DNA of 64,000 bases, taken from the NCBI GenBank assembly GCA_036508135.1, contig DATCHW010000259.1, forward strand, positions 313,638-377,637, read 5' to 3'. The position numbers and the translations under genes were made by a program. The notes beneath the pieces are model-generated. The model did not search any database and was not told where the DNA came from. It saw only the letters and a program-made list of their open reading frames with translations. Each line of letters opens with the position of its first letter. The stretch's first letter is position 1. The stretch comes from DATCHW01 sp036508135 (GTDB lineage Bacteria; Bacteroidota; Ignavibacteria; Tepidaquicellales; Tepidaquicellaceae). This document shows positions 54,131 to 62,454 of the stretch, piece after piece.

Positions 54131-54216
54131 TGCCGAAAGAGGGAGTCGAACCCTCACGGGATTTGAGTCCCGCTGGATTTTGAGTCCAGTGCGTCTGCCA
54201 ATTCCGCCATTTCGGC
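54131..54216 (-). tRNA. tRNA-Leu (anticodon CAA)
   Basis: 86-nt class II tRNA. Acceptor GCCGAAA pairs with TTTCGGC, discriminator A; D arm TGGCGGAATTGGCAGACG; anticodon loop CTCAAAA (CAA); long variable arm (GCGGGACTCAAATCCCGT); T arm GAGGGTTCGACTCCCTC. No CCA encoded. It lies between nuoL and nuoM in the same orientation, inside the operon. Confidence 0.97.
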
Positions 54217-54235
54217 ATTATAAAAGAACTTTTGT

Positions 54236-56260
54236 TTAAATAACTCTCAGAACGAAATATAAAATTAAAATTCCAAATACAGCAAATGCTAAATAAGTTT
54301 GAATTTTTCCTGTTTGTACTTTTCTGAATATCAATCCAAAGAATCCCGCAAAACCTCCTGCGAGGTTTACTAGTGTATCTACAAAATAATTATCAAATTT
54401 TCCGGTAAACTTTGAAGTAAAATATGTCAAAGAGGCAGACCCGTTTACGATTCCATCAACAATTTTTGCATCAAACCATGCAAGTACTCTTGCTGAAAGC
54501 ATTGTGAATGCCACCGCAGTTTTATCATATAATTCATCAAAGTACCATTTATTGAGAGAGAAATTATATAATGGTCTTATTGCATTAGTAATTTTTTCAA
54601 CATCAAGTTTCTTCCAGTAGTAAAGCAAATATGCCATTAAAATTCCTATACTTGAAATAGCGAGTGACAGCAGCATCGCAGTATAATGAGATTGATGTAC
54701 TGCTTCTTTGAACTCTATTGCATCGAGAATATGATAAATGGCTCCTTTAGTCCCTCTTAAAATTGATTCTGGAGCTTTTAGGACTTCCATGAACCATCCC
54801 CCATCCGCAGTCAACGGATTAAATGAATAGAAGAAAAAGAATGAGAGCACCGATAGAAGTATTAAAGGAAATGTCATTACCCAGGGTGATTCGTGGCAAT
54901 GGTCATATTTTTCTTTATTCCTCGGCTCGCCAAAAAAAGTTAAGATGACTACCCTGAACATGTAAAAAGCAGTTAAGCCGGCAACAGTAAAGGCAATGAA
55001 CGGAATCAGATAATTAATACCCCCGTTTTCCTTAGCGAATGCAAGAGTCGCAGCGAGAATTGAATCTTTGCTTAGAAATCCGGAAGTAAACGGTACACCC
55101 GATATTGCCAAAGTTGAAATCAGGAAAGTATAAAAAGTGATAGGCATCTTTTTTCTTAAGCCGCCCATCTCGCGGATATCCTGGACGTGGTGCATCGCAT
55201 AAATAATAGAACCTGAACCGAGGAACAAGCACGCTTTAAAAAATGCATGCGTTGTCAAATGAAACATTGCAAATGAATATGCACCGATTCCGTGAGCCAT
55301 AACCATATATCCTAATTGACTGATGGTGGAATATGCAAGAACTTTTTTGATATCATTTTGTGTGATGGCAATAGTTGCAGATATGAAAGCGGTAATTGCT
55401 CCGGTATAAGCAATAACAGTCAGAGCATCTGCAGAAAGCATAACGAATACTCTTGCAAGCATATACACACCTGCAGCCACCATTGTTGCGGCGTGAATCA
55501 ATGCCGATACAGGTGTGGGACCTTCCATAGCATCGGGAAGCCACACGTGTAAAGGAAACTGAGCTGACTTACCTACTGCTCCCATAAATAGCAGAATTCC
55601 TGTTGCAGTAAGCCACGCACCTGATAATTTTCCAGCCTCAATTCCGGCAAAAATATCTGTAAAAGTGAAAGTACCAAGGAACGTAAATATAATCATTATT
55701 CCTGTAAAGAAACCAATATCACCGATTCTGTTAACAATAAATGCTTTTTTAGCGGCTTCCTGCGGAGCTTTTTTCTCATACCAGAAACCAATCAGAAGAT
55801 ATGAACTGATACCTACTAATTCCCAAAAAACGTACATTAGAAGAAGATTATTCGTTAGCACAATACCAAGCATTGAAAATGTGAATAATCCCAGATGTGC
55901 AAAATACCTGCTATACTTTGAATCTCCTTCCATATATTTAATGGAGAACAAGTGTACAACTGCACTTATCAGGTTAACAACCACCAGCATTACACAGGAT
56001 ATACTATCTAAAACAACTCCTGCTTTTAATCTTGTAGTTTCGGTTCCGAGATTGATCCACTCTACCGTAAAAGAAATACCGCCGTCTGTGACATACCTGA
56101 TAAAAATATAAATTGACAGAAACAGGTTTACAAATAATATTGATGTAGAGAACCAATTACCGTTTCCCGGCATTTTCTTCCCGAAGAAAGAAATAACGAG
56201 AAACGATATCATCGGTAATATCAGAACTACTAAGGAAAGCGTTATTAAAGAAAAATCCAT
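54236..56260 (-). CDS. nuoL: NADH-quinone oxidoreductase subunit L
   Basis: 674-aa distal proton-pumping subunit. Core motifs: MYVFWELVGISSYLLIGFWYEK with conserved Glu, AFIVNRIGDIGFFTGI, QFPLHVWLPDAMEGPTPVSALIHAATMVAAGVYM, LAYSTISQLGYMVMAHG, FKACLFLGSGSIIYAMHH and ISGVPFTSGFLSKDSI. After helix 14 a long amphipathic region and final helices follow, as expected for the lateral helix of NuoL. It is 24 nt after nuoK. Confidence 0.97.
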   Translation of the reverse strand: MDFSLITLSLVVLILPMISFLVISFFGKKMPGNGNWFSTSILFVNLFLSIYIFIRYVTDGGISFTVEWINLGTETTRLKAGVVLDSISCVMLVVVNLISAVVHLFSIKYMEGDSKYSRYFAHLGLFTFSMLGIVLTNNLLLMYVFWELVGISSYLLIGFWYEKKAPQEAAKKAFIVNRIGDIGFFTGIMIIFTFLGTFTFTDIFAGIEAGKLSGAWLTATGILLFMGAVGKSAQFPLHVWLPDAMEGPTPVSALIHAATMVAAGVYMLARVFVMLSADALTVIAYTGAITAFISATIAITQNDIKKVLAYSTISQLGYMVMAHGIGAYSFAMFHLTTHAFFKACLFLGSGSIIYAMHHVQDIREMGGLRKKMPITFYTFLISTLAISGVPFTSGFLSKDSILAATLAFAKENGGINYLIPFIAFTVAGLTAFYMFRVVILTFFGEPRNKEKYDHCHESPWVMTFPLILLSVLSFFFFYSFNPLTADGGWFMEVLKAPESILRGTKGAIYHILDAIEFKEAVHQSHYTAMLLSLAISSIGILMAYLLYYWKKLDVEKITNAIRPLYNFSLNKWYFDELYDKTAVAFTMLSARVLAWFDAKIVDGIVNGSASLTYFTSKFTGKFDNYFVDTLVNLAGGFAGFFGLIFRKVQTGKIQTYLAFAVFGILILYFVLRVI

Positions 56261-56284
56261 TTTGATAATTATAAACTTATTAAA

Positions 56285-56593
56285 TTATTCTTTCATATTA
56301 TCTACTTCATCAATATTTACAGTTGAGAAGTTATTATATAAATTTAAAACTATTCCCAATGCAATAGCTGCTTCTGCCACTGCGAGAATGATAACAAAAA
56401 TTGCTACTACCTGTCCATCGACCCCTAAACCTCCGTATTTTGAGAAAGCAATGAGATTAATATTACAGGCATTCAATATTAATTCAATTCCCATTAAAAC
56501 AAGGATAGCATTTTTTCTCGAAATAAGGGCGTACAACCCAATTCCAAAAACTACGGTACTTAAAATGAGAAAATGATTTAATCCTACTTCCAT
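56285..56593 (-). CDS. nuoK: NADH-quinone oxidoreductase subunit K
   Basis: 102-aa three-helix membrane subunit from the ATG at 56593 (MEVGLNHFLILSTVVFGIGLY). It carries GIELILNACNINLIAFSKY with the key Glu, and VAEAAIALGIVLNLY with the second. An alternative in-frame start at 56641 would overlap nuoJ by about 44 nt and adds a non-homologous tail, so it is rejected. It begins 4 nt after nuoJ. Confidence 0.95.
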   Translation of the reverse strand: MEVGLNHFLILSTVVFGIGLYALISRKNAILVLMGIELILNACNINLIAFSKYGGLGVDGQVVAIFVIILAVAEAAIALGIVLNLYNNFSTVNIDEVDNMKE

Positions 56594-56597
56594 ATAA

Positions 56598-57104
56598 TTA
56601 TTTAATTGTTTTTTCTTTTCTTGAGTACATTGCTGCACCAATTAATGCGATCAGAAGAATTATCGATGCAACTTCAAAAGGTAATAGATAATCTGTCAAT
56701 AATAGTTTTCCGATGGCATTAATAGTTATATCATTCTTAGATGGTTCCGGTACTGTTTTCCAGTTTGTAGTGAGCATAATAAACACAAGCACACCTGTTA
56801 ACCCTGCAACAAATAGTATCGCAGGTAAATCACTGAGATTTTTAGTTTTCAGGTCGAGGTTTGTTATTTTACTTGTCAGCATTATACCGAATATAAGCAG
56901 TACGAGAATGCCGCCAATATAAACCATAATCTGTGTAATCGCAAGAAAATCTGCATACAAAAGAACATAAATAGCAGCTATTGCAAAAAGTGTAATAAAC
57001 AGGGATACGGCAGAGTGTATAATGTTCTTCGTAGATACGACATACACTGCCGATACAACGATTATTAATGCAAACAAATAAAATAAAATTGAATAAAGTG
57101 ACAT
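56598..57104 (-). CDS. nuoJ: NADH-quinone oxidoreductase subunit J
   Basis: 168-aa membrane subunit with five helices. SLYSILFYLFALIIVVSAVYVVSTKNIIHSAVSLF and YADFLAITQIMVYIGGILVLLIFGIML are typical of NuoJ; the last helix ASIILLIALIGAAMYSRKE ends the protein. It is 12 nt after nuoI. Confidence 0.95.
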   Translation of the reverse strand: MSLYSILFYLFALIIVVSAVYVVSTKNIIHSAVSLFITLFAIAAIYVLLYADFLAITQIMVYIGGILVLLIFGIMLTSKITNLDLKTKNLSDLPAILFVAGLTGVLVFIMLTTNWKTVPEPSKNDITINAIGKLLLTDYLLPFEVASIILLIALIGAAMYSRKEKTIK

Positions 57105-57116
57105 TACTAAAATCTT

Positions 57117-57713
57117 TTAATTTTTCTCAATATTTTCATTTGATGGATTCTGAGGAGATTCTGTTTTCTTAGCAGCTGCAGCTATCGCTGCTTCTGCTTT
57201 TTTCCTCTCCTGTTCAATTGCAAACTCTTCTGCTTTTTTCTTTTTTTCTTCAACCTGAACTTCTGATAAATCAGAAAAATGATATAATAGATCTTCTCTC
57301 TTAAATTCTGAATATTCAAACACATCAGTCATATAAATACATTCTGTAGGACATGGGAACACGCATAACTGACAGAAACAGCATTTCGCAAGGTCAATAT
57401 CAAACTTTGAAACGAATAGAGCTTTTTTCTTACCCTGAGACGTGGATCCGGTTTTACCTACTGTATCTCCGGGAGTAACTTTGATAGTTTCGATTTTAAT
57501 GCAGCTTACAGGACAAGCACGGGCGCATTGATCACAACCGATACAATCATCAATATTAACAAATAACCTGTTCCTTTCTCTCTCAGGAAGCTGTAACCTC
57601 TGCTCAGGATATTGAATCGTTACGCTCTTATAGAACATATGACGAAATGTAATCGACATACCTATCATAATCGACGATAGTGCCTGATAAATATTTTTGA
57701 AGTATGCTTTCAT
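57117..57713 (-). CDS. nuoI: NADH-quinone oxidoreductase subunit I
   Basis: 198-aa peripheral-arm subunit with two [4Fe-4S] clusters: CIGCDQCARACPVSC (about residues 57-71) and CCFCQLCVFPCPTEC (about 111-125). A short membrane-associating helix precedes them. The last 50 residues are a Lys/Glu/Ala-rich tail (EEKKKKAEEFAIEQERKKAEA...), beyond the usual family end and probably disordered or coiled. It passes electrons toward NuoB. It is 16 nt after nuoH. Confidence 0.96.
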   Translation of the reverse strand: MKAYFKNIYQALSSIMIGMSITFRHMFYKSVTIQYPEQRLQLPERERNRLFVNIDDCIGCDQCARACPVSCIKIETIKVTPGDTVGKTGSTSQGKKKALFVSKFDIDLAKCCFCQLCVFPCPTECIYMTDVFEYSEFKREDLLYHFSDLSEVQVEEKKKKAEEFAIEQERKKAEAAIAAAAKKTESPQNPSNENIEKN

Positions 57714-57729
57714 TAAAAACCTATAAAAT

Positions 57730-58782
57730 TTAGAGAACTAAATATAAACCTATAATAAAAATATTGACCAAACTAATCGGGATAAAATATTTCCAGCACA
57801 TAGTCATTAATTGGTCAACCCTCACTCTTGGTAATGTCCATCTCAACCAAATCTGAACGAACACAAAAAATAATCCTTTAATTAAGAACCAGATAACCTG
57901 AACAACAGGTGCATTCAGGAAAGGAATCATATCCCCAAATGGCGATTGCCATCCGCCGAAGAATAATGTAGCTACGATTGCCGATACTGCAAACATCTGA
58001 GCATATTCAGCCATAAAGAACATAGCAAATTTCATTCCCGAATATTCTAAATGCACACCTGCAACTAATTCGCTGTCGGCTTCAGGTATATCAAATGGTG
58101 TTCTGTTAGTTTCTGCAAGAGTCGAAATAAATAAAATCAAAGCCGCTATAGCCATAAACGGAATAATTATTAACTTAGAAATTCCACCCGGTCCTCCTAA
58201 AATATACCAGTTTTGAATTCCGCCCTGCTGTGAAGTTACGATTTCCTGCATACTTAATGTACCTGCAATCATAACAACGACTAAAGCAGAAAGCGCGGTG
58301 GGTATTTCATAACTTACTATTTGTGCAACAGATCTCATTGCACCATATAGAGAATACTTATTATGAGAAGACCAGCCGGCCATTAATAAACCCATAACAC
58401 CCAAAGACGTGATTGCAAAGAAATAAAAAAGTCCGAGGTTTAAATCAGCTCCTATAAAAATCTGACTGAACGGCAAAACTGCATATCCCATAAACGTTGC
58501 CACAAAAACAACGAACGGAGCCATATTATATAACCCTTTATCGGCAAATTCAGGAGCAACAAATTCCTTTTGCATCAGTTTAACTACATCCATAATAGTC
58601 TGCAGTAATCCCCATTTACCTGTTCTATTAGGACCAATTCGGTCTTGCATAAAAGCGGATACTTTTCTTTCCGCCAATACTGCATAAAGTGCAAATACAG
58701 CAACATATATTAGTATTGCCGTAGGAATAAGTATAAATGCTAATAAATTGTTTCCAAAAATTGTTACAAAGTAATTTTCCAC
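57730..58782 (-). CDS. nuoH: NADH-quinone oxidoreductase subunit H
   Basis: 350-aa membrane subunit at the quinone site, about eight helices. Signature parts: AVLAERKVSAFMQDRIGPNRTGKWGLLQTIMDVVKLMQKE, GAMRSVAQIVSYEIP, LAETNRTPFDIPEADSELVAG and the Glu-rich loop, HLEYSGMKFAMFFMAEY, and LRWTLPRVRVDQLM. Spacing to nuoD upstream is 25 nt. In 14-subunit operons nuoE, F and G would come between nuoD and nuoH; here they are absent. Confidence 0.97.
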   Translation of the reverse strand: MENYFVTIFGNNLLAFILIPTAILIYVAVFALYAVLAERKVSAFMQDRIGPNRTGKWGLLQTIMDVVKLMQKEFVAPEFADKGLYNMAPFVVFVATFMGYAVLPFSQIFIGADLNLGLFYFFAITSLGVMGLLMAGWSSHNKYSLYGAMRSVAQIVSYEIPTALSALVVVMIAGTLSMQEIVTSQQGGIQNWYILGGPGGISKLIIIPFMAIAALILFISTLAETNRTPFDIPEADSELVAGVHLEYSGMKFAMFFMAEYAQMFAVSAIVATLFFGGWQSPFGDMIPFLNAPVVQVIWFLIKGLFFVFVQIWLRWTLPRVRVDQLMTMCWKYFIPISLVNIFIIGLYLVL

Positions 58783-58807
58783 AAGTATTAATTTTTCAAA
58801 TTAATTA

Positions 58808-59926
58808 TTATCTGTCAATTTCACCAAGGACAACATCAAAACTGCCAAGAACAAGAACTACATCAGCTAACATATAACCTCTGGATATCTGGTTCATCAG
58901 ACTCAAATGCACGAATGAAGGAGATCTGACTTTCACTCTGTAAGGATTCAGCGAGCCGTCACTTATAATATAATATCCCAATTCTCCTTTGGGTACTTCC
59001 GTCCTTGAATATATTTCCCCGGCAACCGGCTTTATTCTCTTCGGAATTGCTGAAGTAACATCTCCTTCAGGTATATTGTCTATCGCCTGCTCAACTATCT
59101 TTAAAGATTCTTCCATTTCTCTGACCCTGACCATATATCTATCCCAGCAATCCCCTACAGTTCCAAGTTCGCCTTTTCCTATAGGTATATCAAAATCAAA
59201 TTTATGATAAACAGAATAAGGGTCATTTTTTCTTAAATCAAATTTTACACCGGATCCTCTTAACGTTGGTCCGCTTGCACCGGCATTTATAGCCACATCT
59301 GCAGGCAGTATTCCTATATTTATTGTCCTTTCAATAAAAATCTTATTAAAAGTAAGCAGGTCGTTTAATTGTTTAATCTTAGGTCTGAAGTATTTTATAA
59401 ATTCCTTTGTTTTTTTCACAAAACCATCCGGTATATCGTGAGATAAACCGCCTACCCAGATATAATTATAGAGCATTCTTGCTCCACAGGTCATTTCAAA
59501 TAATTCAAGAACTTTTTCCCTGTCGATAAAACAATATAGAAAAGGTGTAAATGCACCGGTGTCATTTCCATAAGTTCCGATGGCAACTAAGTGAGAAGCT
59601 ATTCTCTGAAGTTCTGCCATAATCACCCTGATGTATTCCACTCTTTCGGGAACTTCTATTCCAAGAAGTTTTTCAATTGCGATTGCATATCCGAGCTCAT
59701 TGCTCATAGCATTAACATAATCAAGTCTGTCAGTATAAGGTATAACCTGAGGATACGTCATTGCTTCGCAGTGCTTTTCAAAACATCTGTGCAGATATCC
59801 AATATGCGGTTTTACATTTTCAACTATCTCTCCGTCTAAAAGTAATTCAAGTCTGAGTACCCCGTGTGTAGATGGGTGCTGGGGACCCATATTGATTACC
59901 ATTTCATCGGTTTTTAATTCAGCCAT
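58808..59926 (-). CDS. nuoD: NADH-quinone oxidoreductase subunit D
   Basis: 372-aa 49-kDa-type subunit near the quinone site, related to the large subunit of NiFe hydrogenases. It begins with INMGPQHPSTHGVLRLELLLDGE, then PHIGYLHRCFEKHCEAMTY, YTDRLDYVNAMSNELGY and RIASHLVAIG; the end ...GEIDR is the invariant C-terminus of the family. It is 24 nt after nuoC. Confidence 0.97.
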   Translation of the reverse strand: MAELKTDEMVINMGPQHPSTHGVLRLELLLDGEIVENVKPHIGYLHRCFEKHCEAMTYPQVIPYTDRLDYVNAMSNELGYAIAIEKLLGIEVPERVEYIRVIMAELQRIASHLVAIGTYGNDTGAFTPFLYCFIDREKVLELFEMTCGARMLYNYIWVGGLSHDIPDGFVKKTKEFIKYFRPKIKQLNDLLTFNKIFIERTINIGILPADVAINAGASGPTLRGSGVKFDLRKNDPYSVYHKFDFDIPIGKGELGTVGDCWDRYMVRVREMEESLKIVEQAIDNIPEGDVTSAIPKRIKPVAGEIYSRTEVPKGELGYYIISDGSLNPYRVKVRSPSFVHLSLMNQISRGYMLADVVLVLGSFDVVLGEIDR

Positions 59927-59950
59927 CTATTAGAAAAATTAAATTTTAAA

Positions 59951-60430
59951 TTAATAAGGCACTTTCATACCTTTGTAAAACTCCTGGACTTTATAATCTT
60001 TTCTCAGCGGATGTCCTTCCCAGTCATCAGGACAAAGTATCCTTCTCGGATCCGGATGATTTTCGTATTTCAGTCCCATCATATCAAATGCTTCACGTTC
60101 GTGCCATTCTGCAGTCGCCCATACATCATAAACCGACTGCACTAAAGGGTTATCTTTAGGGACAATTACTTTAATAGTGATTTTATGATTGTGAACGAAC
60201 GAATATAAATGATATACCGATGCAAGATTATCTTTATCGTAGTCCACTCCGCTAAGGCAGCTTAGTGAATCAAATTGCAAAGTATCTTCATCCCTGAGGA
60301 ATAAACTCACTGCATTTATCTTATCCGCAGAAACAATAATGAAAGGTGCAACAGGAACATCAGTTTTCAGTTCCATAATACCTTCATTAAACACGGATTT
60401 TAAAAGATTAAAAATTTCTGCTGCTTCCAT
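59951..60430 (-). CDS. nuoC: NADH-quinone oxidoreductase subunit C
   Basis: 159-aa 30-kDa-type subunit, separate from NuoD. Motifs: LSCLSGVDYDKDNLASVYHLYSF and the family signature WATAEWHEREAFDMMGLKYENHPDPRRILCPDDWEGHPLRKDY. It is 2 nt after nuoB. Confidence 0.96.
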   Translation of the reverse strand: MEAAEIFNLLKSVFNEGIMELKTDVPVAPFIIVSADKINAVSLFLRDEDTLQFDSLSCLSGVDYDKDNLASVYHLYSFVHNHKITIKVIVPKDNPLVQSVYDVWATAEWHEREAFDMMGLKYENHPDPRRILCPDDWEGHPLRKDYKVQEFYKGMKVPY

Positions 60431-60432
60431 CT

Positions 60433-60948
60433 TTATACTTTATTTGTTTGTTTCGCCATTGATTGGCTTCTTATTTTTTCCTGAACCTTCAGCAAACCTT
60501 CTAATAAAGCTTCAGGTCTCGGCGGGCAGCCCGGCACGTAAACATCAACAGGTATTATCCTGTCAATACCTTTTAATACGTGATAACCGTGCTCCCAGTA
60601 TGGTCCGCCGCAGTTAGAACAGCTTCCCATCGATAAAATATATTTTGGTGAAGGCATCTGGTCATATAACCGTTTTATTCTTGTTGCCATTTTCAATGTT
60701 ACAGTGCCCGATATTAAAATAATATCGCAATGCCTCGGAGAGGGTCTCGGAATTATTCCGAACCTGTCCAGGTCATAATGCGAAGCCGAGGTTGCCATCA
60801 TCTCAATTGCACAGCATGCAAGTCCGAAGAACATCTGCCACATAGATGACAGCCTCGACCAGTTTAATAATTTGTCTGCTGTAGTAATAATAATATTACC
60901 GCTTTCAAACTGCTCTATTCTGCTGTCGAGTTTATTTAATATTCCCAT
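60433..60948 (-). CDS. nuoB: NADH-quinone oxidoreductase subunit B
   Basis: 171-aa PSST-type subunit that carries cluster N2, the last iron-sulfur centre before quinone. The ligands are seen in FGLACCAIEMMA (Cys pair), SMGSCSNCGG and VPGCPPRPEALLEGL. DRFGIIPRPSPRHCDIILISG is also typical. It is 8 nt after nuoA. Confidence 0.97.
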   Translation of the reverse strand: MGILNKLDSRIEQFESGNIIITTADKLLNWSRLSSMWQMFFGLACCAIEMMATSASHYDLDRFGIIPRPSPRHCDIILISGTVTLKMATRIKRLYDQMPSPKYILSMGSCSNCGGPYWEHGYHVLKGIDRIIPVDVYVPGCPPRPEALLEGLLKVQEKIRSQSMAKQTNKV

Positions 60949-60956
60949 TAATTAAA

Positions 60957-61376
60957 TTATGGATTCTGATTTCCGATTTTAAAAATTTGTCTATCAAGTT
61001 TGGGTATTACAGGCTGGGGTTTATCCCACTGAAGGTCACCTTTTGCCAGTACATATATAAAGCCGATAATTAATATCAGGAGGAATAGTGCCATCTCAAG
61101 AAACGCAACCATTCCCATTTCCTTGAACACGACTGCCCAGGGGAAAAGGAAAACTATTTCTACATCAAAAATAATGAAAATTAAGGCAACTACATAAAAC
61201 CTGATATTGAATTTCAGCCAGGTCTTTCTGTCCGATTCTTCACCGCATTCATAAATTGAATTTTTACCTTTATTGGGTTTGGAGGGTGCGAGTAAGTTTA
61301 CAATAATGAAGGCAATCACAACAAATGCAACTGCAAGCAGTAAAAAAATAAAAATTTGACCGAATTGAGATAACAT
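60957..61376 (-). CDS. nuoA: NADH-quinone oxidoreductase subunit A
   Basis: 139-aa membrane subunit with three helices. The conserved loop is SIYECGEE, followed by FNIRFYVVALIFIIFDVEIVFLFPWAVVF and a third helix ending in LAKGDLQW. It is the first nuo gene, 10 nt after birA, so the operon probably starts at birA. Confidence 0.96.
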   Translation of the reverse strand: MLSQFGQIFIFLLLAVAFVVIAFIIVNLLAPSKPNKGKNSIYECGEESDRKTWLKFNIRFYVVALIFIIFDVEIVFLFPWAVVFKEMGMVAFLEMALFLLILIIGFIYVLAKGDLQWDKPQPVIPKLDRQIFKIGNQNP

Positions 61377-61386
61377 TTATTATTTG

Positions 61387-62169
61387 TTAATAAGTTTCTA
61401 TTACCGTTATATCACCGCTAAAATATTTAATTTTAACTTCATTTTCAATTTCAACTTTTATCCCCCCGTCTAAATCTACATCTATAATTTTTATCCTTTT
61501 TTCTTTTGAATTCTCGAAAACTCTTATCAGTGCCTCTTTCCCAAAGATATTGCTGTTGCTTTTCCACATATCCATCAACTTCTTTTTTTCTTTTAATAAA
61601 GAAATATTATCATAAAAATTCTCTATTATATCTGAAATTATTTTTTCAAGGTCGGAATCCCTGCCAAATTCTAAAGCAAGTGATGTAGCTTTGCGGCTTA
61701 AATCCTTTTCAAATAATTTTCTATTTACATTTATACCTATACCGATTATCAGTTTCTTCATTTTGCTTTTGATATCAACTGCATCTATCATTATACCGCT
61801 TACTTTTTTCCCGTTCAGCAGAATGTCATTTGGCCATTTCAAAAAAAACTTCTTTTCACCATCCCGGCAATGCTTTTTCAGAACCTCAATTATAACCAGG
61901 GAAGCATAAAATGTAACAAGGTGAATATCTTCATTATTTAGGTCAAACGATTTCACAAGACTCATTGTAATATCATTATCCTTTTCTGAGTTCCAGGACC
62001 TTTCAAATCTTCCCCTGCCGGTAGTTTGATTGGATGTAAGAACAAGCATATCATTTTCAATATTCTCTCTTTTCGCAAACTTATTAGTTGAATCAAGTTC
62101 CTCGAGAAAAACGATTTCCCGTAACATCCCTGTATTAATTAACCTGTTCTTTACTAACTCTATATTCAT
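61387..62169 (-). CDS. birA: Biotin-[acetyl-CoA-carboxylase] ligase
   Basis: 260-aa cytosolic biotin protein ligase without the N-terminal HTH repressor domain of E. coli BirA. Motifs: ELDSTNKFAK, the biotin/ATP loop TTGRGRFERSWNS, FFLKWPNDILLNGKKVSGIMIDA with the catalytic Lys and Asp, and GIGINVNR; a short SH3-like C-terminal domain follows (KEALIRVFENSKEKRIKIIDVD). It leads the nuo operon by position, 10 nt before nuoA, a co-transcription without clear functional reason. Confidence 0.95.
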   Translation of the reverse strand: MNIELVKNRLINTGMLREIVFLEELDSTNKFAKRENIENDMLVLTSNQTTGRGRFERSWNSEKDNDITMSLVKSFDLNNEDIHLVTFYASLVIIEVLKKHCRDGEKKFFLKWPNDILLNGKKVSGIMIDAVDIKSKMKKLIIGIGINVNRKLFEKDLSRKATSLALEFGRDSDLEKIISDIIENFYDNISLLKEKKKLMDMWKSNSNIFGKEALIRVFENSKEKRIKIIDVDLDGGIKVEIENEVKIKYFSGDITVIETY

Positions 62170-62454
62170 TACTAAAAATTAATCCATAAAATAAAAGAAA
62201 TGATTGATAAAAAGTAATTAATTATTTGTGATTGTATATCCTTAAAAAACAATATCTGAAAATTTTAACTCCGGACAGAAAATGCAAATATTTAAATAAT
62301 ATATCCCCCCTTTTTTTCAAAGGGGGGATGGGGGGTTTAGAGTAAATAATACTAATTTATTGAATGCTCAAATAACTTGATTAGAATTCCTCCGCAAAAA
62401 GAGGAGGACTTCTGATTAAATGACTGACGTCATTTACTATACGGACATTTGTCC
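62170..62454. repeat. Intergenic region with G/C-tract hairpin
   Basis: 285 nt upstream of birA and downstream of the surface-protein gene. C6T3 at 62305-62313 pairs with A3G6 at 62319-62327, and another G6 tract follows at 62330-62335. Smaller inverted repeats lie at 62388-62408 (weak stem), 62418-62435 and 62444-62455. These may terminate the surface-protein transcript; the birA promoter must also be here, but I see no clear boxes. Confidence 0.5.

Noticed and set aside
54089..54157. N-terminal extension of nuoM to an upstream start
   Set aside because: It translates the 3' part of the tRNA-Leu gene and adds residues unlike NuoM; the ATG at 54088 fits the family.
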